Under the pieces are notes generated by a model, which saw only the letters and a list, made by a program, of their open reading frames with translations, was not told where the DNA came from and did no database searches. Below are positions 43,755-53,568 of a stretch of DNA of 64,000 nt, piece by piece (position 1 is the first letter of the stretch; every line of letters begins with the position of its first letter). The stretch lies in contig NZ_CP051500.1 in NCBI RefSeq assembly GCF_016755635.1, positions 1,550,001 to 1,614,000 on the forward strand, written 5' to 3'. The stretch is from Helicobacter pylori. GTDB taxonomy: Bacteria; Campylobacterota; Campylobacteria; Campylobacterales; Helicobacteraceae. Position numbers and translations under genes: made by a program.

Positions 43755-46754
43755 ATGATCCAATCTAGTCTTTATAGAGCCTTAAACAAAGGCTTTGATT
43801 ATCAAATACTCGCTTGTAAGGATTTTAAAGAGTCCGAGCTCGCTAAAGAAGTCATAAGCTATTTTAAGCCAAATACCAAAACCATTCTTTTCCCGGAGTT
43901 TAGGGCTAAAAAAAACGACGATTTGCGTTCGTTTTTTGAAGAATTTTTACAGCTTTTAGGGGGTTTGAGGGAGTTTTATCAGGCCTTAGAAAACAAGCAA
44001 GAAGTTATCATCATTGCCCCTATTAGCGCTTTATTACACCCTTTGCCTAAAAAAGAACTTTTAGAGAGCTTTAAAATCACTCTTTTAGAAAAATATAACC
44101 TTAAGGATTTGAAAGACAAGCTCTTTTATTATGGCTATGAAATTTTAGACTTAGTGGAAGTGGAAGGCGAAGCGAGCTTTAGGGGGGATATTGTGGATAT
44201 TTATGCGCCCAATTCTAAAGCGTATCGCTTGAGTTTTTTTGACACGGAGTGTGAGAGCATTAAGGAATTTGACCCCACCACTCAAATGAGCCTTAAAGAA
44301 GATTTGTTAGAAATTGAAATCCCCCCCACGCTTTTTAGTTTAGACGAACCATCTTATAAGGATCTGAAAACAAAAGTGGAGCAAAGCCCCTTAAATAGCT
44401 TTTCTAAAGATTTGACCAGTTTTGGTTTGTGGTTTTTAGGAGAAAAAGCACAAGACTTGCTAAGCGTTTATAAAAGCGTTATAAGCCCTAGAGCTTTAGA
44501 AGAAATTCAAGAATTAGCGAGCTTAAACGAATTGGATTATGAGCGTTTCAAATTTTTAAAGGTTTTAGAAAACGTGCAAGGCTATGAAGATTTAGAAATC
44601 CATGCGCATGCCCTAGAAGGTTTTATCGCTTTGCATTCAAATCATAAAATCACGCTCCTAGCCCCCAATAAAACGATTTTAGACAACGCGATAAGCACGC
44701 TTGAAAAAAGCAGCATGGAATGCGTCATCGCCCCCTTTGTGTTAAATTTTAAAACCCCTGATGGGATTTTTATCTCGCTCAATTCCTTTGAAAGGAAGAA
44801 AAAACGCCAAAAATCCAAGCTCGCTTTGAACGAATTGAATGCGGGCGAATGGGTGGTGCATGATGATTATGGGGTGGGCGTGTTTTCTCAATTAGTCCAG
44901 CACAGCGTTTTAGGGAGCAAGAGGGATTTTTTAGAAATCGCTTATTTGGGCGAAGACAAACTGCTATTGCCGGTAGAAAATTTGCATCTCATCGCTCGCT
45001 ATGTGTCGCAAAGCGATAGCGTGCCAGCTAAAGACCGGCTAGGGAAAGGGAGCTTTCTCAAACTAAAAGCTAAAGTCAGGACTAAGCTTTTAGAGATTGC
45101 AAGCAAGATCATTGAATTAGCGGCTGAACGCAATTTGATCCTGGGTAAAAAGATGGATGTGCATTTAGCGGAGTTGGAAGTCTTTAAATCGCATGCGGGT
45201 TTTGAATACACCAGCGATCAAGAAAAAGCCATCGCTGAAATTTCAAGGGATTTAAGCTCTCACAGGGTGATGGATAGACTTTTGAGCGGGGATGTGGGTT
45301 TTGGGAAAACAGAAGTGGCGATGCATGCGATTTTTTGCGCGTTTTTGAACGGCTTTCAAAGCGCTCTAGTCGTGCCTACTACTTTATTAGCGCACCAGCA
45401 TTTTGAGACTTTAAGGGCGCGTTTTGAAAATTTTGGCGTTAAAGTGGCTCGTTTGGATCGGTATGCGAGCGAAAAAAACAAGCTTTTAAAGGCGGTGGAA
45501 TTAGGGCTAGTTGATGTTCTTGTAGGCACGCATGCGATTTTAGGCGCGAAATTTAAAAACTTGGGCTTAGTGGTGGTGGATGAAGAGCATAAATTTGGCG
45601 TGAAACAAAAAGAAGCTTTAAAAGAATTGAGTAAAAGCGTGCATTTTTTAAGCATGTCCGCTACGCCTATCCCGCGCACTCTAAATATGGCGCTCTCTCA
45701 AATTAAGGGCATTAGCTCTTTAAAAACCCCGCCCACAGACAGAAAGCCCAGCCGCACTTTTTTGAAAGAAAAGAATGACGAACTCTTAAAAGAGATTATT
45801 TATAGAGAATTACGCCGTAACGGGCAAATTTTTTACACCCATAACCACATCGCTAGCATTTCAAAAGTCAAAACCAAGCTAGAAGGTTTAATCCCTAAAC
45901 TCAAAATCGCTATTTTGCATTCCCAGATTAACGCTAATGAGAGCGAAGAAATCATGCTAGAGTTTGCTAAGGGGAACTATCAGGTTTTATTATGCACTTC
46001 TATTGTGGAATCAGGGATCCATTTGCCTAACGCTAACACGATTATTATAGATAATGCACAAAATTTTGGGCTGGCTGATTTGCACCAATTAAGAGGGCGT
46101 GTGGGGAGAGGTAAAAAAGAAGGCTTTTGCTATTTCCTTATAGAAGATCAAAAAAGTTTGAATGAACAGGCTTTAAAACGCTTGCTCGCTTTAGAAAAAA
46201 ATTCGTATTTAGGCAGTGGGGAGAGTATCGCTTATCATGATTTAGAAATCAGGGGGGGCGGGAATTTGCTTGGGCAAGATCAGAGCGGGCATATTAAAAA
46301 TATCGGCTATGCGCTCTATACGCGCATGCTTGAAGACGCGATTTATGAATTGAGTGGGGGGAAGAAAAGGCTTGAAAAAAGCGTAGAAATCCAACTTGGC
46401 GTGAGCGCTTTTTTAAACCCTGAACTCATTGCAAGCGATAGTTTGAGGTTGGATTTGTATCGCCGTTTGAGTTTGTGTGAAAATGTAGATGAGGTGGGGC
46501 AAATCCATGAAGAAATAGAAGATAGGTTTGGCAAAATAGACGATTTGAGCGCTCAATTTTTGCAAATCATTACGCTTAAAATTCTAGCCAACCAGCTTGG
46601 CATCATCAAACTTTCTAATTTCAATCAAAACATCACCATCACTTATAGCGATGAAAAGAAAGAAAGCTTGAAAGCCCCAAGCAAAGACGATAACGATATT
46701 TTAGAAACCCTTTTGAAACATTTGCGCGCTCAAATTTCTTTAAAGCGGCGTTAA
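43755..46754 (+). CDS. mfd: Transcription-repair coupling factor Mfd
   Basis: Mfd removes RNA polymerase stalled at DNA damage and recruits UvrA. The 999-residue protein has the UvrB-like N-terminal module, then the RNA polymerase interaction domain (EWVVHDDYGVGVFSQL). The RecG-like helicase has Walker A GDVGFGKTEVA near 515, VVDEEHKFGVKQ near 615 (DEEH), SATPIPRTLNMAL and the TRG region HQLRGRVGRGKKEGFCY. A C-terminal domain follows. It is somewhat shorter than the E. coli protein. It starts 4 bp after ccmA with a GGGA site. Confidence 0.95.
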   Translation: MIQSSLYRALNKGFDYQILACKDFKESELAKEVISYFKPNTKTILFPEFRAKKNDDLRSFFEEFLQLLGGLREFYQALENKQEVIIIAPISALLHPLPKKELLESFKITLLEKYNLKDLKDKLFYYGYEILDLVEVEGEASFRGDIVDIYAPNSKAYRLSFFDTECESIKEFDPTTQMSLKEDLLEIEIPPTLFSLDEPSYKDLKTKVEQSPLNSFSKDLTSFGLWFLGEKAQDLLSVYKSVISPRALEEIQELASLNELDYERFKFLKVLENVQGYEDLEIHAHALEGFIALHSNHKITLLAPNKTILDNAISTLEKSSMECVIAPFVLNFKTPDGIFISLNSFERKKKRQKSKLALNELNAGEWVVHDDYGVGVFSQLVQHSVLGSKRDFLEIAYLGEDKLLLPVENLHLIARYVSQSDSVPAKDRLGKGSFLKLKAKVRTKLLEIASKIIELAAERNLILGKKMDVHLAELEVFKSHAGFEYTSDQEKAIAEISRDLSSHRVMDRLLSGDVGFGKTEVAMHAIFCAFLNGFQSALVVPTTLLAHQHFETLRARFENFGVKVARLDRYASEKNKLLKAVELGLVDVLVGTHAILGAKFKNLGLVVVDEEHKFGVKQKEALKELSKSVHFLSMSATPIPRTLNMALSQIKGISSLKTPPTDRKPSRTFLKEKNDELLKEIIYRELRRNGQIFYTHNHIASISKVKTKLEGLIPKLKIAILHSQINANESEEIMLEFAKGNYQVLLCTSIVESGIHLPNANTIIIDNAQNFGLADLHQLRGRVGRGKKEGFCYFLIEDQKSLNEQALKRLLALEKNSYLGSGESIAYHDLEIRGGGNLLGQDQSGHIKNIGYALYTRMLEDAIYELSGGKKRLEKSVEIQLGVSAFLNPELIASDSLRLDLYRRLSLCENVDEVGQIHEEIEDRFGKIDDLSAQFLQIITLKILANQLGIIKLSNFNQNITITYSDEKKESLKAPSKDDNDILETLLKHLRAQISLKRR

Positions 46755-46814
46755 AAGCGTTTGATTTTAGCGTTAATTTTGTTATTTTAAAAAGATTATT
46801 AAGAGAGTTTGTTG

Positions 46815-46820
46815 TAAAAT
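46815..46820 (+). promoter_or_regulatory. Likely -10 box of the bc1 operon
   Basis: TAAAAT lies 60 bp before the Rieske gene in the 125-bp gap after mfd; TAAGGAG stands before the ATG. Confidence 0.4.
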
Positions 46821-46879
46821 AGGGATTTGCTATGCCTTTAGTCGTTAAAAGGTAATTATCATTAAGGAGTTTTTTAATC

Positions 46880-47383
46880 ATGGCAGATATTCAAAGGCGT
46901 GATTTTTTAGGAATGAGCCTTGCTAGCGTTACAGCTATAGGGGCTATAGCGAGTCTGGTAGCGATGAAAAAGACTTGGGATCCGCTTCCAAGCGTTGTTT
47001 CAGCCGGTTTTACAACCATAGATGTGGCGAACATGCAAGAAGGGCAGTTTTCCACGGTGGAATGGCGTGGGAAACCGGTCTATATCCTCAAGCATTCTAA
47101 AAAAGAGAGCTTTAATGAAAGGCGCGATTTTAAAATTGGCGAGAGCGTTTTTACCACAGCCATTCAAATTTGCACGCATTTAGGGTGTATCCCCACTTAT
47201 CAAGATGAAGAAAAAGGCTTTTTATGCCCATGCCATGGGGGGCGTTTCACTGCTGATGGCGTGAATATTGCCGGCACCCCCCCTCCACGCCCTTTTGATA
47301 TCCCGCCTTTTAAAATTGAAGGCACTAAAATCACTTTTGGTGAAGCCGGGGCTGAATACAAGAAAATGATGGCTAAAGCGTAA
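46880..47383 (+). CDS. petA: Ubiquinol-cytochrome c reductase Rieske iron-sulfur subunit
   Basis: The 167-residue subunit carries the 2Fe-2S centre that takes electrons from quinol in complex III. A twin-arginine start (RRDFLGM) with one helix anchors it through the Tat route. The cluster ligands are CTHLGC and CPCHGG (C-x-H and C-x2-H boxes), and GTPPPRPFD follows. It is the first gene of the petABC operon (10 bp to cytochrome b); fbcF is an older name. Confidence 0.95.
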   Translation: MADIQRRDFLGMSLASVTAIGAIASLVAMKKTWDPLPSVVSAGFTTIDVANMQEGQFSTVEWRGKPVYILKHSKKESFNERRDFKIGESVFTTAIQICTHLGCIPTYQDEEKGFLCPCHGGRFTADGVNIAGTPPPRPFDIPPFKIEGTKITFGEAGAEYKKMMAKA

Positions 47384-47393
47384 GGAGAATTCC

Positions 47394-48632
47394 ATGGCAG
47401 AGATAAAAAAAGCGAAGAATTTAGGCGAATGGCTGGACATGCGTCTTGGCACTAACAAGCTTGTTAAAGTGCTAATGACAGAATATTGGATCCCAAAAAA
47501 CATCAATTTCTTATGGGCTATGGGGGTGATTTTATTGACCCTTTTTGGCGTGCTTGTGGTCTCAGGGATTTTCTTGCTCATGTATTACAAGCCTGATGCG
47601 AAAATGGCGTTTGATAGCGTGAATTTCACCATCATGCAAGAAGTGGCTTATGGCTGGCTTTGGCGCCACATGCATGCTACGGCAGCGAGCATGATTTTTG
47701 TCATCATTTATATCCACATGTTTGTTGGCATCTATTATGGCTCTTACAAAAAGGGCCGTGAGATGATTTGGATTAGCGGGATGATTTTGTTTGTGGTCTT
47801 TAGCGCGGAAGCCTTTAGCGGGTATATGCTGCCTTGGGGGCAGATGAGCTATTGGGCCGCAGCGGTTATCACGAATTTATTTGGGGGCATTCCTTTTATT
47901 GGGGCTGATGTGGTGGAGTGGATCAGGGGCAATTATGTTGTGGCGGATTCCACTTTAACGCGCTTTTTCATGCTCCATGTCTTTTTACTGCCCATTGCGA
48001 TCATTCTACTTGTTGGGGTGCATTTTTATTCTTTACGTATCCCGCATGTCAATAACCAAGAAGGCGAAGAAATTGACTTTGAATTGGAAGAGAAAAAATT
48101 CATTGAAGGCAAGAAAAAAGAATCCAAAGTCATTCCTTTTTGGCCGGTGTTCTTGTCTAAAGATATTTTTGTGGTTTGCGCGTTCATGGTCTTTTTCTTT
48201 TACTTGGTGTGTTACCACTACGATTTTGCGATGGATCCCATTAACTTTGAAAGGGCTAACAGCCTTAAAACGCCGCCTCACATTTACCCTGAATGGTATT
48301 TCTTATGGAGCTATGAAGTCTTAAGGGGCTTTTTCTTTAGCGCTGATTTAGGGCTAATGGCTTTTGGCGTGGCGCAAGTGATCTTTTTCTTACTGCCCTT
48401 TTTAGACAGAAGCCCGGTTGTCGCTCCCGCGCACAAACGGCCGGCGTTTATGGTGTGGTTTTGGCTTTTAATCATTGATATGATTGTTTTAACGATCTAT
48501 GGTAAATTGCCTCCGCTTGGGATCGGTAAATACATTGGCTTAGCGGGTTCAATCACTTTCTTAGCCCTTTTCTTTGTGGTGTTGCCCATTATCACTATCG
48601 CTGAGAGCAAGAAACAAGGGGGTGTTAGATGA
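47394..48632 (+). CDS. petB: Cytochrome b of the bc1 complex
   Basis: The 412-residue membrane subunit holds two b hemes and both quinone sites. The N-terminal four-helix b6-like part has the paired histidines (WLWRHMHATAASM and LHVFLLPIAIILLVGVHFYSLRIPH). The PEWY motif of the Qo site is present in PHIYPEWYFLW, and several C-terminal helices follow. The GYMLPWGQMSYW segment is also typical. Its stop overlaps the cytochrome c1 start. Confidence 0.96.
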   Translation: MAEIKKAKNLGEWLDMRLGTNKLVKVLMTEYWIPKNINFLWAMGVILLTLFGVLVVSGIFLLMYYKPDAKMAFDSVNFTIMQEVAYGWLWRHMHATAASMIFVIIYIHMFVGIYYGSYKKGREMIWISGMILFVVFSAEAFSGYMLPWGQMSYWAAAVITNLFGGIPFIGADVVEWIRGNYVVADSTLTRFFMLHVFLLPIAIILLVGVHFYSLRIPHVNNQEGEEIDFELEEKKFIEGKKKESKVIPFWPVFLSKDIFVVCAFMVFFFYLVCYHYDFAMDPINFERANSLKTPPHIYPEWYFLWSYEVLRGFFFSADLGLMAFGVAQVIFFLLPFLDRSPVVAPAHKRPAFMVWFWLLIIDMIVLTIYGKLPPLGIGKYIGLAGSITFLALFFVVLPIITIAESKKQGGVR

Positions 48633-49486
48633 AAGAATTTAAGATTTTAATCATCCTTATTGTGGTGGTAGGCGTGATTTATTATGGGGTTGAGCCTTAT
48701 GCGCATTCGGTGATGCACCCTAAAGTCGCTCCGGCAGATTTTGCTTTCAAGGATTTAGAGCCGATGGATTTAAAAAATGGCGACGCTAATAAGGGCAAAC
48801 AGCTTGTAGCCGAAAACTGCACCGCTTGCCATGGCATTAAATCCCAAAACATTCCAGCCCCTATGGACAGCCTTAGTGCGAGCAACTCTTTTGGGGTCGT
48901 GCCACCGGATTTAAGCCATGTGGCGGGGGTTTTGAACGCGAATTTCTTAGCCCACTTCATCAAAGACCCCGTGAAAACGGCGAAATTGAGCCATAAATTC
49001 AACGATGAAAGGCCCTATCCTATGCCGGCGTTTTCTCAATTTAGCGATAAAGATTTGAGCGATATTGTGGCGTATCTCACTTCTATTTTGCCTAAGAATT
49101 TGAGCGATAAGGAAGTGTTTGCACAAAGCTGTCAAAGGTGCCATAGCTTGGATTACGCTAAAGATAAGGCCTTTAGCGATCCTAAAGATTTAGCCAATTA
49201 TTTAGGCTCTCATGCGCCTGATTTGTCCATGATGATTAGGGCTAAGGGCGAACATGGCTTGAACATTTTTATTAACGATCCGCAAAAGCTTTTGCCTGGC
49301 ACGGCTATGCCTAGAGTGGGGTTGAATGAAAAAGCTCAAAAACAAGTCATTTCTTATTTGGAAAAAGCGGGCGATAGGAAAAAGCATGAAAGGAATACTT
49401 TAGGGATTAAGATCATGATTTTCTTTGCGGTGCTGTCGTTCTTGGCTTACGCATGGAAAAGAAAAGTTTGGAGCGAAGTGCATTGA
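48629..49486 (+). CDS. petC: Diheme cytochrome c1 of the bc1 complex
   Basis: The 285-residue protein has an uncleaved N-terminal anchor (ILIILIVVVGVIYYG), two CxxCH heme sites (C64-C67-H68 and C168-C171-H172) each in a cytochrome c fold, and a C-terminal helix (IMIFFAVLSFLAYAW). Two hemes mark the diheme c1 found in Epsilonproteobacteria rather than the single-heme mitochondrial type. It passes electrons to the periplasmic cytochrome that feeds the cbb3 oxidase. It ends the operon. Confidence 0.94.
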   Translation: MKEFKILIILIVVVGVIYYGVEPYAHSVMHPKVAPADFAFKDLEPMDLKNGDANKGKQLVAENCTACHGIKSQNIPAPMDSLSASNSFGVVPPDLSHVAGVLNANFLAHFIKDPVKTAKLSHKFNDERPYPMPAFSQFSDKDLSDIVAYLTSILPKNLSDKEVFAQSCQRCHSLDYAKDKAFSDPKDLANYLGSHAPDLSMMIRAKGEHGLNIFINDPQKLLPGTAMPRVGLNEKAQKQVISYLEKAGDRKKHERNTLGIKIMIFFAVLSFLAYAWKRKVWSEVH

Positions 49487-49662
49487 ATTGAAAAAAAAGG
49501 GGGGAGTATCTTATAATCTTTTTATGGTCAGTCGTTTATTAGGGGAATGATTGGAACACATTTTCTAGGCATGACGACAAAAAACTTATATCAAGGTTTA
49601 TTGAAATTGATATGAGAAAACTCGCTCAAGTGGGGCTGACTTTAATATCTTAATGGAGTGGT

Positions 49663-50799
49663 TTGATGATTTTAGATTCTAAATTTTTTGTGTTCATTCT
49701 TTTTAATGCGCTTTCAGCATGCTTTCTCTCTTCAGTGAGCGTTGGTTTTATTTTTAAAGCGCTCTTGTATAGTTCTATGTGGCTTTTTATTGTTTATTAT
49801 GCGATCAGTTTTATTAAGAACAGGTTTGTAACAGAAAGCCTAAAAAGTTTTATATTAGTTTTAGGGATTGTGTTTAGCTGTATAGATATTTTTGGTTCGT
49901 ATTATTTTCATTTGCCTTTGTCTAATGAGCTGGGTAATATTTTATTCACCACGCATTATAAAGAGAGCTTAGAATTCCTCCATGCCTATGTTTATCCGCA
50001 TTGGTATTTTGTGATAGGGTTTATTTTAATAGCTATAGGTTCTCTAAAACTATTCAGTCTCGTTCCTAACAAACCAATTCCTTTAAAAATGGCTAGTATT
50101 TTAAGCGTTTTATTTTTGATTGTAGAAGCACCACACGCTATAAAAACCATCAAAAAATATAAAGAAGATGAAGCGCTGTTGAACGCTGATGGGACAATGG
50201 AATACATTGCTTTGGCTAAAGGAGCGTATTATTTTGGTAGGAATATTAGCAGTTTGAGAGAGAGCCACAACTCCAGTCAGGCTTTAGAGAAAGCTTCTTA
50301 TCCTAAAGATTACTTAGTCAAAAATACAGGGAGTGTTGAAAATGTGGTGTTGGTTTTTGGCGAGAGTTTGAACAGAAATTTTATGGGTGTTTATGGCTAT
50401 CAAGCCCCTACAACCCCTTATTTAAGCGCTTTAAAAGAAAAAGGTTCGCTTTTAGCGTTTGATAATGTGATCAGCCCGGCTTTTTATACGGATAAAAGTT
50501 TCACCATGCTTTTAACTTACGCCAATAGGGATAATCTCAACCAAAAAGCATGGTATCAGTATAAAAATCTAGCCCATATCCTTAAACTGACCGATTACAA
50601 AAGCGTTTGGATCACTTCTCAAGGCTATGGACTCATGTGGGGTAATAGCTATTATCAAGTGGCTAAGCATTTTGATACTTATATAGAAAACGATAAACCT
50701 TATGATGAAAACTTGGCCGCTCTTTTCAAGCGGTATTATAATAACGAGAGAGAGAGAGAGAGAGTAAAAAGCGTAAAAATTTTGTTGTTTTTCACTTGA
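49663..50799 (+). CDS. EptA-like phosphoethanolamine transferase, 5' part (phase-off)
   Basis: This 378-codon frame holds the N-terminal membrane part (about five helices from FVFILFNALSACF to ILSVLFLIVEAPH). The start of the sulfatase/alkaline-phosphatase fold follows: VVLVFGESLNRNFMGVYGYQAPTTPYL, where GES carries the nucleophile and RNFxGVYGY is typical of EptA/CptA transferases. It ends early because (AG)9 at 50747-50764 puts the rest out of frame. With one AG unit fewer the reading continues into the 3' part as ESKKRKNFVVFHLIGNHFEY, a protein of about 555 residues. Such enzymes decorate lipid A or other envelope sugars with phosphoethanolamine. The substrate is unknown. Confidence 0.8.
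   Translation: MMILDSKFFVFILFNALSACFLSSVSVGFIFKALLYSSMWLFIVYYAISFIKNRFVTESLKSFILVLGIVFSCIDIFGSYYFHLPLSNELGNILFTTHYKESLEFLHAYVYPHWYFVIGFILIAIGSLKLFSLVPNKPIPLKMASILSVLFLIVEAPHAIKTIKKYKEDEALLNADGTMEYIALAKGAYYFGRNISSLRESHNSSQALEKASYPKDYLVKNTGSVENVVLVFGESLNRNFMGVYGYQAPTTPYLSALKEKGSLLAFDNVISPAFYTDKSFTMLLTYANRDNLNQKAWYQYKNLAHILKLTDYKSVWITSQGYGLMWGNSYYQVAKHFDTYIENDKPYDENLAALFKRYYNNERERERVKSVKILLFFT
50747..50764 (+). repeat. (AG)9 phase-variation repeat
   Basis: Nine AG units within the coding region. The count decides the frame: 9 units give a stop 35 bases later at 50797-50799, whereas 8 or 11 units would join both halves. Slippage at AG repeats is an established phase switch in H. pylori. Confidence 0.85.
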
Positions 50800-51332
50800 T
50801 TGGCAATCATTTTGAATACAAAAACCACTTTCCTAAAGAATTTTCCAGCTTCAATCTCAACAACACTTCTTACTTTTCAAAAAACAAGTCTTTGCGGGTT
50901 ACAAACAATACTGATAAGCAAGTTGTAACCGATTACATTAACAGCATTTATTATAATGATTATGTTTTGCATTCTTTGATTGAATTGTTTAAAGACAAGG
51001 ATAGTCTCGTTATTTATCTAAGCGATCATGCCGATGACATGTTTGAATCAAGCGCCTTTAATACCCATGAATGCTCAAATGCTAGCGTAGAAATCCCATT
51101 TTTAATCTATATGAGCGATACATTCAAACAAAAACACTCCCAAATGGTAAAAAGTTTTGAACAAGCTTTACACAAGCCTTTCATGAGCGATGATTTATTG
51201 CATACCTTGTTGCCATTGGCAGGAATCATAACCAAAGATTATGAAAAAACGAGGGATTTGTTTAATGAGAATTACAACGATAAACGCCCAAGGAAGCCAT
51301 GCGATAATAAGGTTTATCCTATGAATAAATGA
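50796..51332 (+). CDS. EptA-like phosphoethanolamine transferase, 3' part
   Basis: This frame holds the C-terminal half of the sulfatase fold: HLIGNHFEYKNHFP with a metal-binding His, SLVIYLSDHADDMFES with the Asp-His metal pair, and SVEIPFLIYMS, all in the order of the EptA family. In this phase it is reached only by re-initiation at TTG 50796, so the enzyme should be off. The open frame runs back in register to the AG repeat, which confirms it was one gene. Confidence 0.8.
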   Translation: MIGNHFEYKNHFPKEFSSFNLNNTSYFSKNKSLRVTNNTDKQVVTDYINSIYYNDYVLHSLIELFKDKDSLVIYLSDHADDMFESSAFNTHECSNASVEIPFLIYMSDTFKQKHSQMVKSFEQALHKPFMSDDLLHTLLPLAGIITKDYEKTRDLFNENYNDKRPRKPCDNKVYPMNK

Positions 51333-51429
51333 GCGGTATTATAATGGTTTGATCTTTGAGCTTAAAAAGCCATCAAGCCTTGCTTGCCATGGTATGGGTG
51401 GTTATGATTTAAAAACAGAGTCAATCTAA
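51332..51429 (+). pseudogene. Short remnant resembling the same transferase family
   Basis: The 14 bases AGCGGTATTATAAT at 51332-51345 repeat those at 50729-50742, just before the AG tract. Read in the same relative frame, the sequence gives RYYNGLIFELKKPSSLACHG before a TAA at 51427-51429. It aligns loosely with RYYNNERERESKKRKNFVVF of the gene above and with the HxMG pattern of related transferases. It is probably the remains of a paralogue. The rest of the gap to 51720 shows no gene. Confidence 0.35.
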
Positions 51430-51720
51430 TTTAAGCAGATTTTTTCGTATCCATTCCAACAAATTTGATACAAGTTTTCCCTATCTTTAAATTCGTGCTC
51501 TTTTAAGTGGAGTAAAACGCTCTTTTTTTATCCCTTTGAATTGGCTTAAACAATCCTAAAAAGCTCAAAAATTCTTATTGATAAAATTTATTCCTTTTGA
51601 AAATCCGTTTTTGCTATCTTAAAAAGCTAAACACCTATTAAAAAACTTTAATCATTTATTCAACATTATATATGGTTAGTCTAAAGCTTCTTCTTTGGAG
51701 TTTGGGTTAAAAAGAGCCTT

Positions 51721-53568
51721 TTATTTTATTTTAAAGCGGTTTTTCTCGAGCGCGTTTTGAATTGCAATAGAGGGTGATAGATAATTGTAACGCACTAGAA
51801 TTTCGGTGATTTCTTTAAAAATGGGGGCTGCAATCTTGCTAGCGTAATATTCTTCCTTGCCATGCGAGCCTAAAATAACCACGCCGATAGTAAAAACCTG
51901 CCTTTCATCTTCAGCGAACCCAAAAAAAGAGCTGTTGTAGGACTCTGCGCTATAACTCCCGTTTTTAGCAACCCTAGCCGTGCCGGTTTTTCCCCCTATG
52001 TATAGCCCTTCAAATTGAGCGTTTTTGCCTGTGCCATAACGCACCACTTTAATTAAGGTTTCTTTCATTTTCCTAGCGCTTTTTGGGCTAATGACTTGAA
52101 AAGTGGGTTTGGGGCTAGGGATGTAAATATCGCCATTAGGGGCGGTTTCTCGTTGCACTAAATAGGGGGTAGTCAATTTGCCTTCATTAGAAAACACCGC
52201 ATAAGCCCTTAAAAGCTGCAAAAAAGTCGCGTTCAGCCCATAGCCATAAGAAACGCTCCCCTTTAACACTTCACGCTTGAAAGCAGACAAAGGAGGGATC
52301 TTTCCTGTGGCTTCTAAGGATAAATCAATGCCCGTTTTTTGAGAAAATCCATAGCCTAAAAGCCCGTTATAGAAATCCTCTGGGTTGAGATTTTTACTGA
52401 TTTTTATCATGCCCACATTGCTAGATTGGATCAAAACGTCTTCCACAACGGCTTTTTTACTAGGGATAAAGTCGTCTTTAATGGTGTATTTTCCTAATTG
52501 GTAATAGCCATGGTTTAAATCAATGCGTTCTTTGGGGTTGATCAAATTCTTGTCTAACAGCAAGGAATAAACAATGGGTTTAATCGTGCTGCCTGGCTCA
52601 AAAACCTTTTCGGCAACGCTCAAATTCAAGCTTTCATAATCGCTGGTTTTAATCGCATTAGGATTGAAGCGCTTGCTTGAAGCCAGCGATAAGATTTCCC
52701 CGCTTTTAGGGTTAATGATACCCACTAGGATTTCTTTAGCCTTGAGTTTGTCTTTAGTTTTATCCAATAGGATTTCAATCTCTCTTTGGAGTTTTAAAGG
52801 AATGCTCAAATACACCTCATAGCCATCAAGGCGCTCAACCTCTGTGTAAGAGTGGTTTTGGATAAAGTTAAAACTCACATCTCTTTTGCCTGTTTTTACG
52901 CCATTTTGTTGGGCTTTAAGCAAGTGATCTTGAGATTTTTCAACGCCTTTTTTACCGGTAGTTAAAGTGAGTTTGTCTTCTTCTTGTTTTTGCACATAGC
53001 CAATGATTGGCTCTAGGCTATTTTGATAAGGGTAATGCCTAGAAACGCCGCTCACTTCAATGTTTAGCCCTTGTTTTTGCCACACCTTATCGTGCGCGTC
53101 TTTGAAATTTTGAAAAACCCCAAAGGCTAAAAATTTCTTATTCAAGTCTCTAATGTTAGCAGCCATATTGGGCGTGAGATTGTAAGCTAAAATCGTGTAG
53201 CCTTTCGTATTGATGGCGTCTTTTAAGGACTTTTTAGGGATATTGCTATAAATAGAGAGAAAATCAATGAAAAAATCTTCTTTATCCGGGTTTAAAAACC
53301 TTGTATCAAAGCCCAGTTTGAAAAGGGTTTGCGAAGCGGCCAGGCTGTAGTTGTCTTGACTATAGATAGTCCCTCTAGTCGCAGTGTCTTGTTTGCTCAT
53401 CACTAGATTAGGCATGTTGGCTTGGGCAAAAAAAGCTTTTTTAAAAGCCACCATTAAAAAAATAAAAAAAAGCAATAAAAAGATTAAAGCCGTAACAGAA
53501 CCCTTGTGTTTTTGGGTTTCTAAAAATCGCTCTGGGTTGGAGTGGGAGTCAATGTTATTTTTATCCAT
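51721..53568 (-). CDS. ftsI: Septal penicillin-binding protein FtsI (PBP3)
   Basis: A class B transpeptidase for septal peptidoglycan. The 615-residue protein has one N-terminal helix (VTALIFLLLFFIFLMVAF), the dimerisation domain, then the transpeptidase with S327-x-x-K330 in EPGSTIKP, the SxN motif in QSSNVGM, and KTGTA in GGKTGTARV. It is long for the family through its N-terminal domain. It lies beside flagellar and ftsW genes and is transcribed leftward. Confidence 0.92.
   Translation of the reverse strand: MDKNNIDSHSNPERFLETQKHKGSVTALIFLLLFFIFLMVAFKKAFFAQANMPNLVMSKQDTATRGTIYSQDNYSLAASQTLFKLGFDTRFLNPDKEDFFIDFLSIYSNIPKKSLKDAINTKGYTILAYNLTPNMAANIRDLNKKFLAFGVFQNFKDAHDKVWQKQGLNIEVSGVSRHYPYQNSLEPIIGYVQKQEEDKLTLTTGKKGVEKSQDHLLKAQQNGVKTGKRDVSFNFIQNHSYTEVERLDGYEVYLSIPLKLQREIEILLDKTKDKLKAKEILVGIINPKSGEILSLASSKRFNPNAIKTSDYESLNLSVAEKVFEPGSTIKPIVYSLLLDKNLINPKERIDLNHGYYQLGKYTIKDDFIPSKKAVVEDVLIQSSNVGMIKISKNLNPEDFYNGLLGYGFSQKTGIDLSLEATGKIPPLSAFKREVLKGSVSYGYGLNATFLQLLRAYAVFSNEGKLTTPYLVQRETAPNGDIYIPSPKPTFQVISPKSARKMKETLIKVVRYGTGKNAQFEGLYIGGKTGTARVAKNGSYSAESYNSSFFGFAEDERQVFTIGVVILGSHGKEEYYASKIAAPIFKEITEILVRYNYLSPSIAIQNALEKNRFKIK

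Noticed and set aside
46850-46865. AATTATCATTA before petA as a Fur box
   Set aside because: Too short and only a half match, and a bc1 operon is not a clear Fur target.
49588-49613. ATATCAA-N12-TTGATAT dyad and a TATAAT at 49512 after petC
   Set aside because: The 176-bp gap is AT-rich, and one weak dyad does not show a regulator site or an RNA gene.
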